Positions 8,546-17,410 of a DNA stretch of 64,000 nucleotides are shown piece by piece. The position numbers and the translations under genes are program-made. The stretch lies in the NCBI RefSeq assembly GCF_015693305.1, contig NZ_CP065138.1, forward strand, positions 1,488,001-1,552,000, written 5' to 3'. The notes beneath the pieces are model-generated. The model saw only the letters and a program-made list of their open reading frames with translations. It did not search any database and was not told the DNA's origin. Numbering within the stretch: the first letter of the stretch is position 1; the number at the start of each line of letters is the position of its first letter. The DNA comes from Sphingobium sp. Cam5-1. GTDB lineage: Bacteria > Pseudomonadota > Alphaproteobacteria > Sphingomonadales > Sphingomonadaceae.

Positions 8546-8715
8546 AATATAAAGGCAAAACAACGGCTTCATTACAGCGCCAGTCACGCCTGATGCGGCA
8601 AGCGTCCGCAGCAATCCTCCGCGTTAAAAACCAAAGGCTCTGCCGCCGCTGCTCGAACCACGGAACCAACACCGGACTGGCAGAAGACATCGCAAAGCGA
8701 TGCGGATGCCGACGC

Positions 8716-9213
8716 CTATCGCGGAACGAACGCGCCTTTCGCGCGATCCTTGACGACCTGATCCGCCCGAAACACCGATCCGCTCATGCTGATGTAGATA
8801 CCAGGATCGGCAATCTGGGCCGTCGCGAATGCCATGCCGAGGTTGAAGCTGGCGTCGCTCTCGCCGAAGCGCGCCGGGGCTAGAGCGCCGACCAGGACGA
8901 TCGTCTTGCCCGTTACATCCTCAAGCGCCTTGGCCGTGTCCGTCATGGTATCCGTGCCATGGGTGATGACAATATGGCTTTCCGCCGCTGAGAGAACCCG
9001 CTCGCGGATCAGCGCCCGGTCGGTGTCGTCCAGCTCCAGACTATCCTTGCGCGTCACCTCTTCTATGCGAAAGGGGCGCTTCACCCCGCCTATTTGCAAC
9101 AGTTTCGCGACGACGCTTTCGCCGACCTTATAATCCGACAAGGCATCGAAATAGATTTTGTCGATCGTCCCGCCCGTGGTGAGAACCAGGATCGGCATAT
9201 TCACAGCCAGCAT
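8716..9213 (-). CDS. Asparaginase-domain protein, short form
   Basis: Only the N-terminal amidohydrolase half of an L-asparaginase is present in 165 aa. The catalytic TTGGTID motif is near residue 13 and HGTDTM near residue 85. Full asparaginases are about 330 aa and need the C-terminal domain for the tetramer interface and part of the substrate pocket. Short asparaginase-domain proteins of this size are a known bacterial group, so this is probably not a truncation. The start at 9213 has GGGAG six bases upstream. Activity and substrate are uncertain. Confidence 0.85.
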   Translation of the reverse strand: MLAVNMPILVLTTGGTIDKIYFDALSDYKVGESVVAKLLQIGGVKRPFRIEEVTRKDSLELDDTDRALIRERVLSAAESHIVITHGTDTMTDTAKALEDVTGKTIVLVGALAPARFGESDASFNLGMAFATAQIADPGIYISMSGSVFRADQVVKDRAKGAFVPR

Positions 9214-9279
9214 GGCAAACTCCCAACTTAGGCACGTATATTCAGTCTAAACGCGCCGCCATCGGATCGGAACCGCCGA

Positions 9280-10092
9280 TCAGCGCGCGCGGGCGATTTC
9301 CTCGCCACGGTCGCGGGCGGCAACCAAGGTGTCGGTAAGGAGCTTCAGCAGCCGGTCGTCCGCGTCGAGGACGTTCAACCCTTCGCGCGTCATCCCGCCG
9401 GGGCTAGCCACGCGGTCGGCCAATATCGCCGGACTTTCATTTGCCTGCGCGGCGAGACTGGCGGACCCCTGGACAGTAGCAAGCGCCATCCGCGCGGCCT
9501 GATCGGCCGAAAGTCCGATCGTCTCCCCGGCACGCGCGAACGCATCGATGAAGCGGAACAAAAAAGCGGGTCCACAGCCCGACAGGGCGGTCAGCGCGTT
9601 GAACTGGCCTTCGTCGTCGATCCACTCGGCCGTACCTAATGGCGTAATGAGCGCGCCCACTTCGCTGCGGGCTGAGTGGGACACCTTGTCGTCGGCGTAC
9701 AGTCCGGTGACGCCCAGCCCCAAGGCGACAGGCAGGTTAGGCATCGCCCGGATTATGTCCTGGACCAGCGGTAAACGCTGTCGCAGGTCCACAACCGGCG
9801 TCCCGGCCAATATCGAGACGATGCGCGTATCAGCCACGCAAAGTGGCGCAAGCGACGCTGCTACATCGTCAAGCTGATAGGGCTTCATGCCCAACAGCAC
9901 CGTCGCGTTCGCGGGCAGCGATGCCGGATAGTCTGTCACCACCCGCACCCCGTCCACGACGGCACGGCCGCTCGGGCGCAACACGGTGACGCTCGCCGGA
10001 TCAAGACCGCATGCCAACCATCGGGCGAGCATTTGCCCAGCCATATTGCCGCAGCCGACCATGAACAGGTGCGCGGGCCAAGCTTGTGTCAT
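9280..10092 (-). CDS. proC: Pyrroline-5-carboxylate reductase
   Basis: Last step of proline synthesis: NAD(P)H-dependent reduction of pyrroline-5-carboxylate. The Rossmann glycine motif is MVGCGNMAGQML, and the family signature is in SPGGMTREGLNVL near the C terminus. The SGCGPAFLFRFIDA segment is the C-terminal dimerisation helix region. The ATG at 10092 follows GAGG; an upstream TTG at 10098 is less likely. It starts 9 bases after the YbjN-like gene, so the two are probably co-transcribed with ubiK upstream. 270 aa is normal. Confidence 0.95.
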   Translation of the reverse strand: MTQAWPAHLFMVGCGNMAGQMLARWLACGLDPASVTVLRPSGRAVVDGVRVVTDYPASLPANATVLLGMKPYQLDDVAASLAPLCVADTRIVSILAGTPVVDLRQRLPLVQDIIRAMPNLPVALGLGVTGLYADDKVSHSARSEVGALITPLGTAEWIDDEGQFNALTALSGCGPAFLFRFIDAFARAGETIGLSADQAARMALATVQGSASLAAQANESPAILADRVASPGGMTREGLNVLDADDRLLKLLTDTLVAARDRGEEIARAR

Positions 10093-10101
10093 GAACAATC
10101 C

Positions 10102-10626
10102 TCAGGCTTCGCCGCGCGTCTCGATCAGGCTGGCGGAAATGGCTTCCGTGGGGCTCTTGCCGCCCCATAGGACGAACTGGAACACCGGGTAGAAGCGCTC
10201 GCATTCGTCGATCGCGGTTTCGACCAGTATCTGCGCCTGATCCAGCGTCAACACACCTCCCGCGCCCAGCAAAGCGCCGTGCCGGAACAACACGATGCCA
10301 CTGGAAGACCAAAGCTCGAAATGGCCGAGCCAAAGCTGCTCGTTAATCAGGCCCAGCGTTTCGTAAATCGTTGCCCGTTTCTCTTCCGTCACGCGAATGT
10401 CGGGCAAGGCGAGCAGTTGCAGCACCTGATCTTCGTCGCGCCAGATGCCGCGCAGCTCATATTGCGCCCAGCTACCCTGCGTGCTGGCGACGATCTCATC
10501 CTCGCCGACCTGATCGAAACTCCACCCATTCGCTTCGAAATAGGCGGCCAGCATATCGATCGGCGCGGCCTCCTGGCCACCATTTTCAAATTCGTCGCTG
10601 TCCATCATTGGCTGGCCATAGAGCAT
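10102..10626 (-). CDS. YbjN-domain protein
   Basis: A 174-aa protein with the YbjN fold (about residues 20-160; WAQYELRGIWRDEDQVLQLL, then LGLINEQLWLGHFELW). YbjN resembles type III secretion chaperones in fold and in E. coli affects motility and stress sensitivity, but its biochemical role is not settled. The start may be at 10626 or seven codons later (MMDSDEF). It sits between ubiK and proC, all leftward. Confidence 0.85.
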   Translation of the reverse strand: MLYGQPMMDSDEFENGGQEAAPIDMLAAYFEANGWSFDQVGEDEIVASTQGSWAQYELRGIWRDEDQVLQLLALPDIRVTEEKRATIYETLGLINEQLWLGHFELWSSSGIVLFRHGALLGAGGVLTLDQAQILVETAIDECERFYPVFQFVLWGGKSPTEAISASLIETRGEA

Positions 10627-10716
10627 TTCCCGGCGGCAAGGAAACCACCGACTGAGGGAAACGCATCAAAATAGCCGATCGTTGCAGAAAACCAACGGAC
10701 AGGCGGCAAAGGCTGC

Positions 10717-11016
10717 TTATTCCGCGTCGTCTGCCTTGGACTTTGGCGAGCGGACAGTCTTTGTCACCGGCTCACCCGACCGGCCTTCCAGCGCGTCGAT
10801 CCGGGCCTTGAGCAATTCGACTTCTTCACGGGCCGCCGCCGCCAGCGCCTTCAGGGCATCGAATTCGTCGCGGCTGACGAAATCCATGCCGCCGATCCAC
10901 TGCTTGGCCTTTTCCCGGGCGTTGGTTTCAAACTCCCGGCTCATGCCAGCGACTGTTCCCGCAGCGCCGTTCACCAGCTTGGCAAGATCGTCGAAAAAGC
11001 GGTTTTCGCTCTGCAT
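10717..11016 (-). CDS. ubiK: UbiK-family ubiquinone biosynthesis accessory factor
   Basis: A 99-aa protein: an N-terminal amphipathic region (FFDDLAKLVNGAAGTVAGM), then FVSRDEFDALKALAAAAREEVELLKARI, a long coiled coil ending in a basic tail. This is the UbiK/YqiC (BMFP) pattern. UbiK binds UbiJ and lipids and helps aerobic ubiquinone synthesis. No other ubi gene lies here. Confidence 0.88.
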   Translation of the reverse strand: MQSENRFFDDLAKLVNGAAGTVAGMSREFETNAREKAKQWIGGMDFVSRDEFDALKALAAAAREEVELLKARIDALEGRSGEPVTKTVRSPKSKADDAE

Positions 11017-11063
11017 GGTCTGAATGTCCTAGTTTGCTGGCGCGAATGTGCGCCACGATGATG

Positions 11064-11612
11064 TCATATCTGGGTCTTGAGCGCGGGCGCGACAAGGGTC
11101 TCAGCATCCGGGTTAAGGCGCCCGATCTCATAATTCAGCGCCGATGCAAAGCCCAGCCATGCCAGATAAGGCAGCAGCAGCAGTCCAGCGACCCGCCTGA
11201 TGCGCCAGAACAGCCATGCCGTCACAGCCACGGCGACGAAAAGGACGATGATCAGCGCAAGCGCATTATCGACCTGATGCGCCCGGAAGAAAAGCGGCGA
11301 CCAGACCAGGTTGAGCGCCAGCTGGATCAGGAACAGGATGATGGCCACCCCCCTGCCCCGCGCGCCCCGCGCATGAATGACGATGGCAAGAGCAAGACCC
11401 ATCAGGATGTAAAGGATCGTCCACGCAACGCCAAAAGCCCAGCCGGGCGGCATGAAGTCCGGCTTCACCAGCGCGTCGAACCAGCGGTTGCCATAGCCGC
11501 TATTGGCCAGCTTGCCCGACAGGAAGCCCAAGAACAGGATCGCCGGAACGGTGACCAGCGCCCAGCGCAAATAGGCCAAACGCAACTGACCGGGGGACGC
11601 GATTTCATTCAT
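11064..11612 (-). CDS. tspO: TspO/MBR-family membrane protein
   Basis: Tryptophan-rich sensory protein of the TspO/peripheral benzodiazepine receptor family, with five membrane helices. In alphaproteobacteria it binds tetrapyrroles and modulates oxygen- or stress-dependent gene expression. Helix 1 is preceded by RLAYLRW; the conserved loop WFDALVKPDFMPPGWAF and ALNLVWSPLFF are typical. The ATG at 11612 is preferred over a GTG at 11639. 182 aa is slightly longer than usual because of a C-terminal extension. Confidence 0.93.
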   Translation of the reverse strand: MNEIASPGQLRLAYLRWALVTVPAILFLGFLSGKLANSGYGNRWFDALVKPDFMPPGWAFGVAWTILYILMGLALAIVIHARGARGRGVAIILFLIQLALNLVWSPLFFRAHQVDNALALIIVLFVAVAVTAWLFWRIRRVAGLLLLPYLAWLGFASALNYEIGRLNPDAETLVAPALKTQI

Positions 11613-11756
11613 CGTCGGCGCAGCTCCACTAATCCTCACTCGGCGGTTTCGGGCGAATCCTTCCGGGCCTTGTCAAGCCGCCAGTGAACGGTTTGCGGTG
11701 AAACACTTCATCCCGCAACCGCGAATAGAGGCTGAAGACCGGCATCTGTCACAAAA

Positions 11757-12527
11757 TCAAACGCCTGTCGGACTATGAGCAAGCCGCGCCTTGCCCTCCA
11801 GCCGCGCGCCGATCAGAAACTCGACATTCCCCTGGGGGCCGGTGATGGGGCTTGGCGTCACGCCCAGCAGCGTCCATCCCTTCGCCGTCAGCCACTGACT
11901 GACTTCCTCGCAGACGCGAGCATGAATGGCGGGATCGCGCACGACGCCGCCCTTTCCGACCTCTTCCCGACCAGCCTCGAACTGCGGCTTGATAAGGGCG
12001 ATGAGATGCGCGCCCGGCCGGGCAAAGCTTAGCGGCCGGTCCAGCACCTTCGCCAGCGATATGAAGCTCGCGTCGCACACGATGATATCGACCGGCTCCG
12101 GCACATGTTCGGCGGTCAATATGCGCGCGCTTGTTTGCTCGTGCACGACCACGCGCGGGTCGGATCGCAGCTTCCAGGCAAGCTGGTTCGTCCCGCTGTC
12201 CACCGCATAAACCCGCGCCGCGCCGTTGGTCAGCAGCACATCGGTAAATCCGCCGGTCGAGCTTCCAACGTCGATCGCGACCATGCCAGTCACATCCAGC
12301 GCGAAATGATCAATGCCGTGGGCCAGCTTTATGCCGCCACGCGACACCCAGGGATGATCGCGGCCCTTCACCTCCAGCGCGGCATCCTCCGTAACCTGCT
12401 GACCCGCCTTCTCGATCTTCCTGTCGCCCAGGAAGACAAGGCCCGCGAGGATGAGCGCCTGCGCGCGCGCCCTGCTCTCGGCCAAACCGCGATCGACGAG
12501 CAACTGATCCGCGCGCAGCTTCGCCAT
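11757..12527 (-). CDS. tlyA: TlyA-family RNA 2'-O-methyltransferase
   Basis: 256 aa. An N-terminal S4 domain (MAKLRADQLLVDRGLAESRA) is followed by an FtsJ/RrmJ-like methyltransferase with the SAM motif IDVGSSTGGFTDVLL at about residue 88, a catalytic Lys in LIKPQFEAGRE, and a C-terminal VEFLIGA strand. TlyA methylates cytidines of 23S, and in some species 16S, rRNA. Its ATG shares one base with the dsbD stop (TGATG), implying translational coupling. Confidence 0.93.
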   Translation of the reverse strand: MAKLRADQLLVDRGLAESRARAQALILAGLVFLGDRKIEKAGQQVTEDAALEVKGRDHPWVSRGGIKLAHGIDHFALDVTGMVAIDVGSSTGGFTDVLLTNGAARVYAVDSGTNQLAWKLRSDPRVVVHEQTSARILTAEHVPEPVDIIVCDASFISLAKVLDRPLSFARPGAHLIALIKPQFEAGREEVGKGGVVRDPAIHARVCEEVSQWLTAKGWTLLGVTPSPITGPQGNVEFLIGARLEGKARLAHSPTGV

Positions 12528-14548
12528 CAGCGCACCAGCGCCGTCAGCGTGGACACCGTCAGCAACTGCGGCAGCACCTCGGCGGACTTCCCCGGAGCAT
12601 ACCACAGGTAGAGCGGCACGCCCGATCGCCCCTGCGCTTCGAGAAAGCGTGTGATCGCCGGGTCCGCACTCGTCCAGTCACCGACCATCACCGTCACGCC
12701 AGCCTTGGCAAAGGCCTCTTGCGTTTCGGCCCGGTCGATCGCCGCAGCCTCATTGGCCTTGCAGGTCAGGCACCAGTCGGCGGTGAAATAAAGGAATACC
12801 GGCTTTCCGGCGGCACGCAGCCCGGCAAGCCGCCCCTCGTCAAAGGCCACAACTCCATCCTGAACCTGCGCAGCACCAGCCATACGCGCAGGCAGCATCA
12901 CCATCCCGGCGCCGAGCAGCAGCGCAGCACTCAGCATGACGATCAGCCCGCCCCGCTTGCCACGATGCTGACGCTCCCCCAGCCACCACAGCAGCAGCGC
13001 CAGCAGTAACGCCGCACCCAGACCAATCGTCATCCCCGGCACGCCGCGCTGCTGCCCGAGCAGCCAGCCCAGCCCTAGCGCCGTCAGGAACATCGGGATC
13101 GACAATATTCGCTGGAAAGTCTCCATCCACGCCCCCGGCCGTGGCAAACGCTCCCGAAGCGCCGGTATATAGGCGAGCAACAGGAAAGGCAGCGCAAGAC
13201 CCAGGCCCAGCCCCGCAAAAACCGCGAGCGCAGCCGCAACCGGCAGTACCAGCGCCGCCCCCATCGCCACCCCCATGAACGGCCCGGTGCAAGGCGTGGC
13301 TACGAAAGCAACCAAAGCGCCGGTCCAGAATGATCCCGCAACGCCCCCCTTCCCCGCAAGCTTCTCCCCACCACCAAAGGCGCTCAGTTCAAACAAGCCC
13401 GCAAGGTTGAAGGCGACCGCCGTCACCAGCAGCAGCAGCAGCAAGATGACGTGCGGGTCCTGCAACTGAAACGCCCAGCCCACGGCCACGCCCGCTGCCC
13501 GGATCGCCAGCAACAGCCCGCCCAGCGCCAGACAGGTGAGGATCACGCCCGCGCCATAGGCAAGCGACTCCCGCCGCACCGTTGCCTCATCACCCCCAGC
13601 GCGCGCCAGCTTGAGCGCCTTCAGCCCCAGGATCGGAAACACGCACGGCATGATGTTGAGCAACAACCCGCCCAATATCGCCCCGCCAAGCGCGATCAAC
13701 GCCGTGCGCAGCAGGTCTGAATTTACCCCCGCAACCACGCCCGGGCGAGCCTTCACCAGAAAGCCAACATGATCCCCGGTGCGCAGCACCGCCTGCACCG
13801 CATCTCCCTTGAACCCCTGCCCGGCCTCGGTTTCGATCAGCAGCCGGTCCCCCTGACGATGGACCGACTGAGGCGCGGCATAGCGAACGACGCCCTCATC
13901 CAGCGGAAAAAGATGCACGTCAGACGCCGCAGCTTCCCCCGGAAAAGGGATCGACATCCGCAGCTTGCCATCGGCAAGGGCGTAACGCGCCTCACTCCCG
14001 AGCGGCCGGGGCAGATGCGCCCGCCAACCATCGAACCGGGCCTGCATCGCGGGCGCCACCGCGCCGTCGCCCGCGACCAGGTCGAGCGCGATATCAGCGC
14101 TCTCAGGCACGCAAATCTTGTCCGTGCAGGCAAGCCATTCCGCTTTCCCACGGATCGGCAGACGCGTGCCCTTCGCCACCTCAGGCGCAATATTCACAGG
14201 CGCGAGGATCGCGTAAGGCCCCTCATAAACATGGTTCATCAGGCCAGAGATGAGCAACGTCTCGGGCACCGGATAGCGCAAAGCCCCAATGCTCACGCCC
14301 TTGGGCAGTACCCATTTCACGGTCATGCCCAGCCCCGCATCACCCGGATTCTGCCAATAGCCATGCCAGCCAGCCTCTGGCGTCATCGCGAAGGCGATGC
14401 TGCTGGTCCGGCCCGGAGCAGGCGCGTCGCTTTCGGCGACCAACTGCGCGGCGATATGCGGCGCACCCGATCCGAATGCGCCCTGGGCGCTGGCAACAGG
14501 CGCGATAAACAGCGCCAGCGTCATCAGGAGGACATGGAAAATCCGCAT
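12527..14548 (-). CDS. dsbD: DsbD/ScsB-type protein-disulfide reductase
   Basis: Passes electrons from cytoplasmic thioredoxin across the inner membrane to periplasmic partners in disulfide isomerisation or cytochrome c maturation. It has a signal peptide, a periplasmic domain with a CTDKIC pair (about residue 145), eight or so membrane helices carrying the paired Cys motifs NIMPCVFPILGLK and ATPCTGPFMG, and a C-terminal thioredoxin domain with ADWCLTCK. 673 aa. The ATG at 14548 has GAGG five bases upstream, better than the GTG at 14572. It is coupled to tlyA downstream. Confidence 0.92.
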   Translation of the reverse strand: MRIFHVLLMTLALFIAPVASAQGAFGSGAPHIAAQLVAESDAPAPGRTSSIAFAMTPEAGWHGYWQNPGDAGLGMTVKWVLPKGVSIGALRYPVPETLLISGLMNHVYEGPYAILAPVNIAPEVAKGTRLPIRGKAEWLACTDKICVPESADIALDLVAGDGAVAPAMQARFDGWRAHLPRPLGSEARYALADGKLRMSIPFPGEAAASDVHLFPLDEGVVRYAAPQSVHRQGDRLLIETEAGQGFKGDAVQAVLRTGDHVGFLVKARPGVVAGVNSDLLRTALIALGGAILGGLLLNIMPCVFPILGLKALKLARAGGDEATVRRESLAYGAGVILTCLALGGLLLAIRAAGVAVGWAFQLQDPHVILLLLLLVTAVAFNLAGLFELSAFGGGEKLAGKGGVAGSFWTGALVAFVATPCTGPFMGVAMGAALVLPVAAALAVFAGLGLGLALPFLLLAYIPALRERLPRPGAWMETFQRILSIPMFLTALGLGWLLGQQRGVPGMTIGLGAALLLALLLWWLGERQHRGKRGGLIVMLSAALLLGAGMVMLPARMAGAAQVQDGVVAFDEGRLAGLRAAGKPVFLYFTADWCLTCKANEAAAIDRAETQEAFAKAGVTVMVGDWTSADPAITRFLEAQGRSGVPLYLWYAPGKSAEVLPQLLTVSTLTALVR

Positions 14549-14626
14549 CGGGCCTCTGTTCGCGTGGATCACAGCGGGCTAGGTCGGCAGGGTTGCGCCG
14601 TCAAGGCACAGAAGGGATCGGAAAAG

Positions 14627-16273
14627 ATGTTCAGAAAGACGCTTCATACCCTGCTGTTGCTGGTGCCCCTGCCCGCGCTGGCCCAGCCCGCAGCCACTAC
14701 CGCTGCCCCTGATGCCCCGCCACGGCTGATCGTTGCCATCTCGGTCGATCAATTTTCGGCCGATCTGTTCAGCGAATATCGCCCCTATTATAGCGGCGGC
14801 CTCAAGCGCCTCAGCGAAGGCGCCGTGTTCCCGCGCGGATATCAAAGCCACGCCGCAACCGAAACCTGCCCCGGCCACAGCACCATCCTGACCGGCAGCC
14901 GCCCGTCACGCACCGGTATCATCGCCAATAGCTGGATCGACCAGAACGCTGCCCGGCCCGATAAGACGATCTACTGTGCAGAGGATGAGAAACAGCCGAA
15001 TAGCAGCAGTTCCAAATATGTCCCCTCCCATGTCCATCTGCGCGTGCCCACACTCGGCGAACGCATGAAGGCAATCAATCCCGCCGTTCGCAATGTCGCC
15101 ATCGCCGGAAAGGATCGCGCGGCCATCATGATGGGCGGCGCAAAGACGGATCAAGTCTGGTGGCTCAGCCCAAAGGGCTATGTCAGCTATCCCGGCACGC
15201 CGACGCCCCCGCTGGTCGCACGGGTGAACGAGGTTTTCGCACAACGGCTCGCCCAGCCCAATCCCGGTTTTGACCTGCCCCCGCAATGCACCGCAAAGGA
15301 TTTTCCCGTAAGTGCTGGCTCGCGGGTTGTCGGCACCGGCCACTTCGCAAGGCCCCCCGGTCAATTCGGCGCATTCCGTGCGTCGCCTGAGCAGGATGCC
15401 ATGACCCTGGCGTTCGCTGCTGCCGCCATCGAAAGCATGGACCTTGGCAAACAGGCTCAAACCGACCTCATTTCCATCGGCCTTTCGGCGACCGACGTTA
15501 TCGGCCACGCCGATGGAACAGAAGGCACCGAAAGCTGCATTCAGATCGATCGGCTGGATCGCGAACTCGGCGCCTTCTTCGACCGGCTCGACAAGCAGGG
15601 CATCGATTATGTCGTGATGCTCACCGCAGATCATGGCGGCCACGATCTGCCGGAGCGCCATCAACAAAATGCGATGCCGATGGAACAGCGCGTCGATCCG
15701 GCGCTCATGCCCAGCGCGCTTTCAAAAGCCGTGGCCGCCCGCACCGGCATAGGTGGCAAGGGGCTGATCCAAGGCGACGGCCCGTCAGGCGACCTTTATT
15801 TCGACCGCAATCTTACCCGCCCCCAGCGGGCCAAGGTGGAAGCCACCACACTCGCCCTGTTACGCGCCCACCCACAGGTGGAAACCGTCTTTACCAAGGC
15901 GCAGATCGCCGCCGCGCCGTCTCCTTCAGGTCCGCCGGAAAGTTGGAGCCTGCTTCAGTTAGTCCGCGCCAGCTTCGATCCCGAACGCTCGGGCGACCTA
16001 GTCCTGCTGCTGAAACCACGCGTGACGCCTATCGCTGATCCTTCACATGGCATTGTGGCTACCCATGGTTCACCGTGGGATACAGGCCGTCGCGTCCCGA
16101 TCCTCTTCTGGCGCAAGGGCATACGGCATTTCGAACAGCCGCTCGGTGTCGAAACGGTGGACATCATGCCGACGCTGGCCGCCCTCATCCATCTGCCCGT
16201 GCCCCATGATGAGATAGACGGCAGGTGCCTCGACCTGCTCGCGGGCGCGCCCGACAGCTGCGCGGCAAACTGA
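14627..16273 (+). CDS. phoK: PhoK-like alkaline phosphatase, secreted
   Basis: Alkaline phosphatase of the nucleotide pyrophosphatase/phosphodiesterase type, close to Sphingomonas PhoK in length (548 aa) and motifs. A signal peptide (MFRKTLHTLLLLVPLPALAQ) is followed by the metal site SVDQF (Asp41) and the Thr nucleophile in TETCPGHST (Thr80). DVIGHADG, TADHGG and ATHGSPW supply the remaining metal ligands. It releases phosphate from organic esters outside the cell. The ATG at 14627 follows GAAGGG; the open frame continues far upstream but there it is antisense to dsbD. I see no Pho box in the 78 bp before it. Confidence 0.92.
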   Translation: MFRKTLHTLLLLVPLPALAQPAATTAAPDAPPRLIVAISVDQFSADLFSEYRPYYSGGLKRLSEGAVFPRGYQSHAATETCPGHSTILTGSRPSRTGIIANSWIDQNAARPDKTIYCAEDEKQPNSSSSKYVPSHVHLRVPTLGERMKAINPAVRNVAIAGKDRAAIMMGGAKTDQVWWLSPKGYVSYPGTPTPPLVARVNEVFAQRLAQPNPGFDLPPQCTAKDFPVSAGSRVVGTGHFARPPGQFGAFRASPEQDAMTLAFAAAAIESMDLGKQAQTDLISIGLSATDVIGHADGTEGTESCIQIDRLDRELGAFFDRLDKQGIDYVVMLTADHGGHDLPERHQQNAMPMEQRVDPALMPSALSKAVAARTGIGGKGLIQGDGPSGDLYFDRNLTRPQRAKVEATTLALLRAHPQVETVFTKAQIAAAPSPSGPPESWSLLQLVRASFDPERSGDLVLLLKPRVTPIADPSHGIVATHGSPWDTGRRVPILFWRKGIRHFEQPLGVETVDIMPTLAALIHLPVPHDEIDGRCLDLLAGAPDSCAAN

Positions 16274-16275
16274 GG

Positions 16276-17286
16276 TTAGATATTCTCCGCGAATCCGTCC
16301 CGTTCCGCATCCATCAGGGAGTGAACGCGGTGCGGCGCGGACACTTCGACCCGGCTGGTCACCTCATATTGCGCCTTCGCCTGACGCACATTGCTGTTCG
16401 CCGGTACACTGTCGGTCAGCCAGACATTGCCGCCGATCACTGACCGGCTGCCGATGATGATGCGGCCCAAAATGGTGGCGCCCGCGTAAATCACCACATC
16501 ATCCTCGATGATCGGGTGCCGGGGGATCGCCTTGGCCAAGGCGCCCCTCTCATCGGCAGGAAAGCTGCGCGCGCCCAGCGTCACGCCCTGATACAGCCGC
16601 ACCCTGTCACCCACTATGGCCGTCTCGCCGATGACAACACCCGTGCCATGATCGACGAAGAAACTGCGCCCGATGACCGCCCCCGGATGAATGTCGATAC
16701 CCGTGCGCGAATGGGCAATCTCGGAGATGATGCGGGCAACCAGCGGCGCGCCCAGATCATAGAGCCGATGGGCAAGCCGATGATGGATGATCGCCAGCAT
16801 CGATGGATAGCAGATAAGCACCTCATCGACGCTGCGCGCGGCGGGATCGCCCAGGAACGCTGCTTCCACATCGGAATCGAGCAACTCCCGCAAGCCCGGC
16901 AGGCTTTGGGCGAAATTGCCGATAATCCGGGCGGCTTCACCATCAATGTCGGCAGGCGGCCTGCCATGCATGATGTAGAGAAGCTCAAGGCGGATTTGGC
17001 CGTAGAGTCGGCTGAGCGCCGTCTGCAATGTCTGCGCGACAAAGGCGTCTTCATTATGAACGCGAATGAAGCTCGGGCCAAGGCGCAACGGAAAAAGCGC
17101 GCCACATAGCGACGTCATGATCTTGGCAAGATTGGCCCGTGACGGGAAACCCTCCGCGCCATATTCGGCATGATGCTGCTGCGCCGCGCGCCAGCCCGTG
17201 CGAACCTTCCCAAGATCGCTCACCAGCCGATCCAGGTCCCAATAGCCTTCCAGAAGCTGATCTTCGCTTTCGCCGTCTGCGGTCAT
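16276..17286 (-). CDS. Serine O-acetyltransferase (EpsC/CysE type)
   Basis: Acetyl-CoA:serine O-acetyltransferase, the first step of cysteine synthesis. An N-terminal helical domain of about 200 residues precedes a left-handed beta-helix of hexapeptide repeats (GIDIHPGAVIG, DHGTGVVIGETAIVGD, LYQGVTLGA). The catalytic His is in HGTGVV. At 336 aa it is the long EpsC-like form. The ATG at 17286 has AAGAGG upstream; ATG 17316 and TTG 17364 are alternatives. It converges with phoK, stop to stop 3 bases apart. No O-acetylserine sulfhydrylase lies nearby. Confidence 0.9.
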   Translation of the reverse strand: MTADGESEDQLLEGYWDLDRLVSDLGKVRTGWRAAQQHHAEYGAEGFPSRANLAKIMTSLCGALFPLRLGPSFIRVHNEDAFVAQTLQTALSRLYGQIRLELLYIMHGRPPADIDGEAARIIGNFAQSLPGLRELLDSDVEAAFLGDPAARSVDEVLICYPSMLAIIHHRLAHRLYDLGAPLVARIISEIAHSRTGIDIHPGAVIGRSFFVDHGTGVVIGETAIVGDRVRLYQGVTLGARSFPADERGALAKAIPRHPIIEDDVVIYAGATILGRIIIGSRSVIGGNVWLTDSVPANSNVRQAKAQYEVTSRVEVSAPHRVHSLMDAERDGFAENI

Positions 17287-17410
17287 GTGCGCCTCTTGTT
17301 CAACGGACGCTGGCATAGACCGCCACCAGTCGATCCGGTAAACGAGTTTTGCTTGTCCCCACAATGCTTCTTTTTAACCGGAAGCGTCAGCCCGTTTCAA
17401 CGGATCGGGC

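Larger units (their letters stand above)
8310..8715. other. 406-bp gap containing a dispersed repeat
   Basis: Apart from the leader of the gene at 8309 and the repeat element at about 8405-8545, I see no gene here. Open frames across the tandem array translate to monotonous Arg-Ala or Gly-Leu-Cys repeats and are artefacts. Confidence 0.6.

Noticed and set aside
8400..8690. Frames across the 9-bp array giving repeated Arg-Ala or Gly-Leu-Cys
   Set aside because: They reflect a tandem DNA repeat and not a protein.
13769..14626. 286-residue upstream extension of PhoK
   Set aside because: It is antisense to dsbD and lacks conserved sequence; the ATG at 14627 begins a proper signal peptide.
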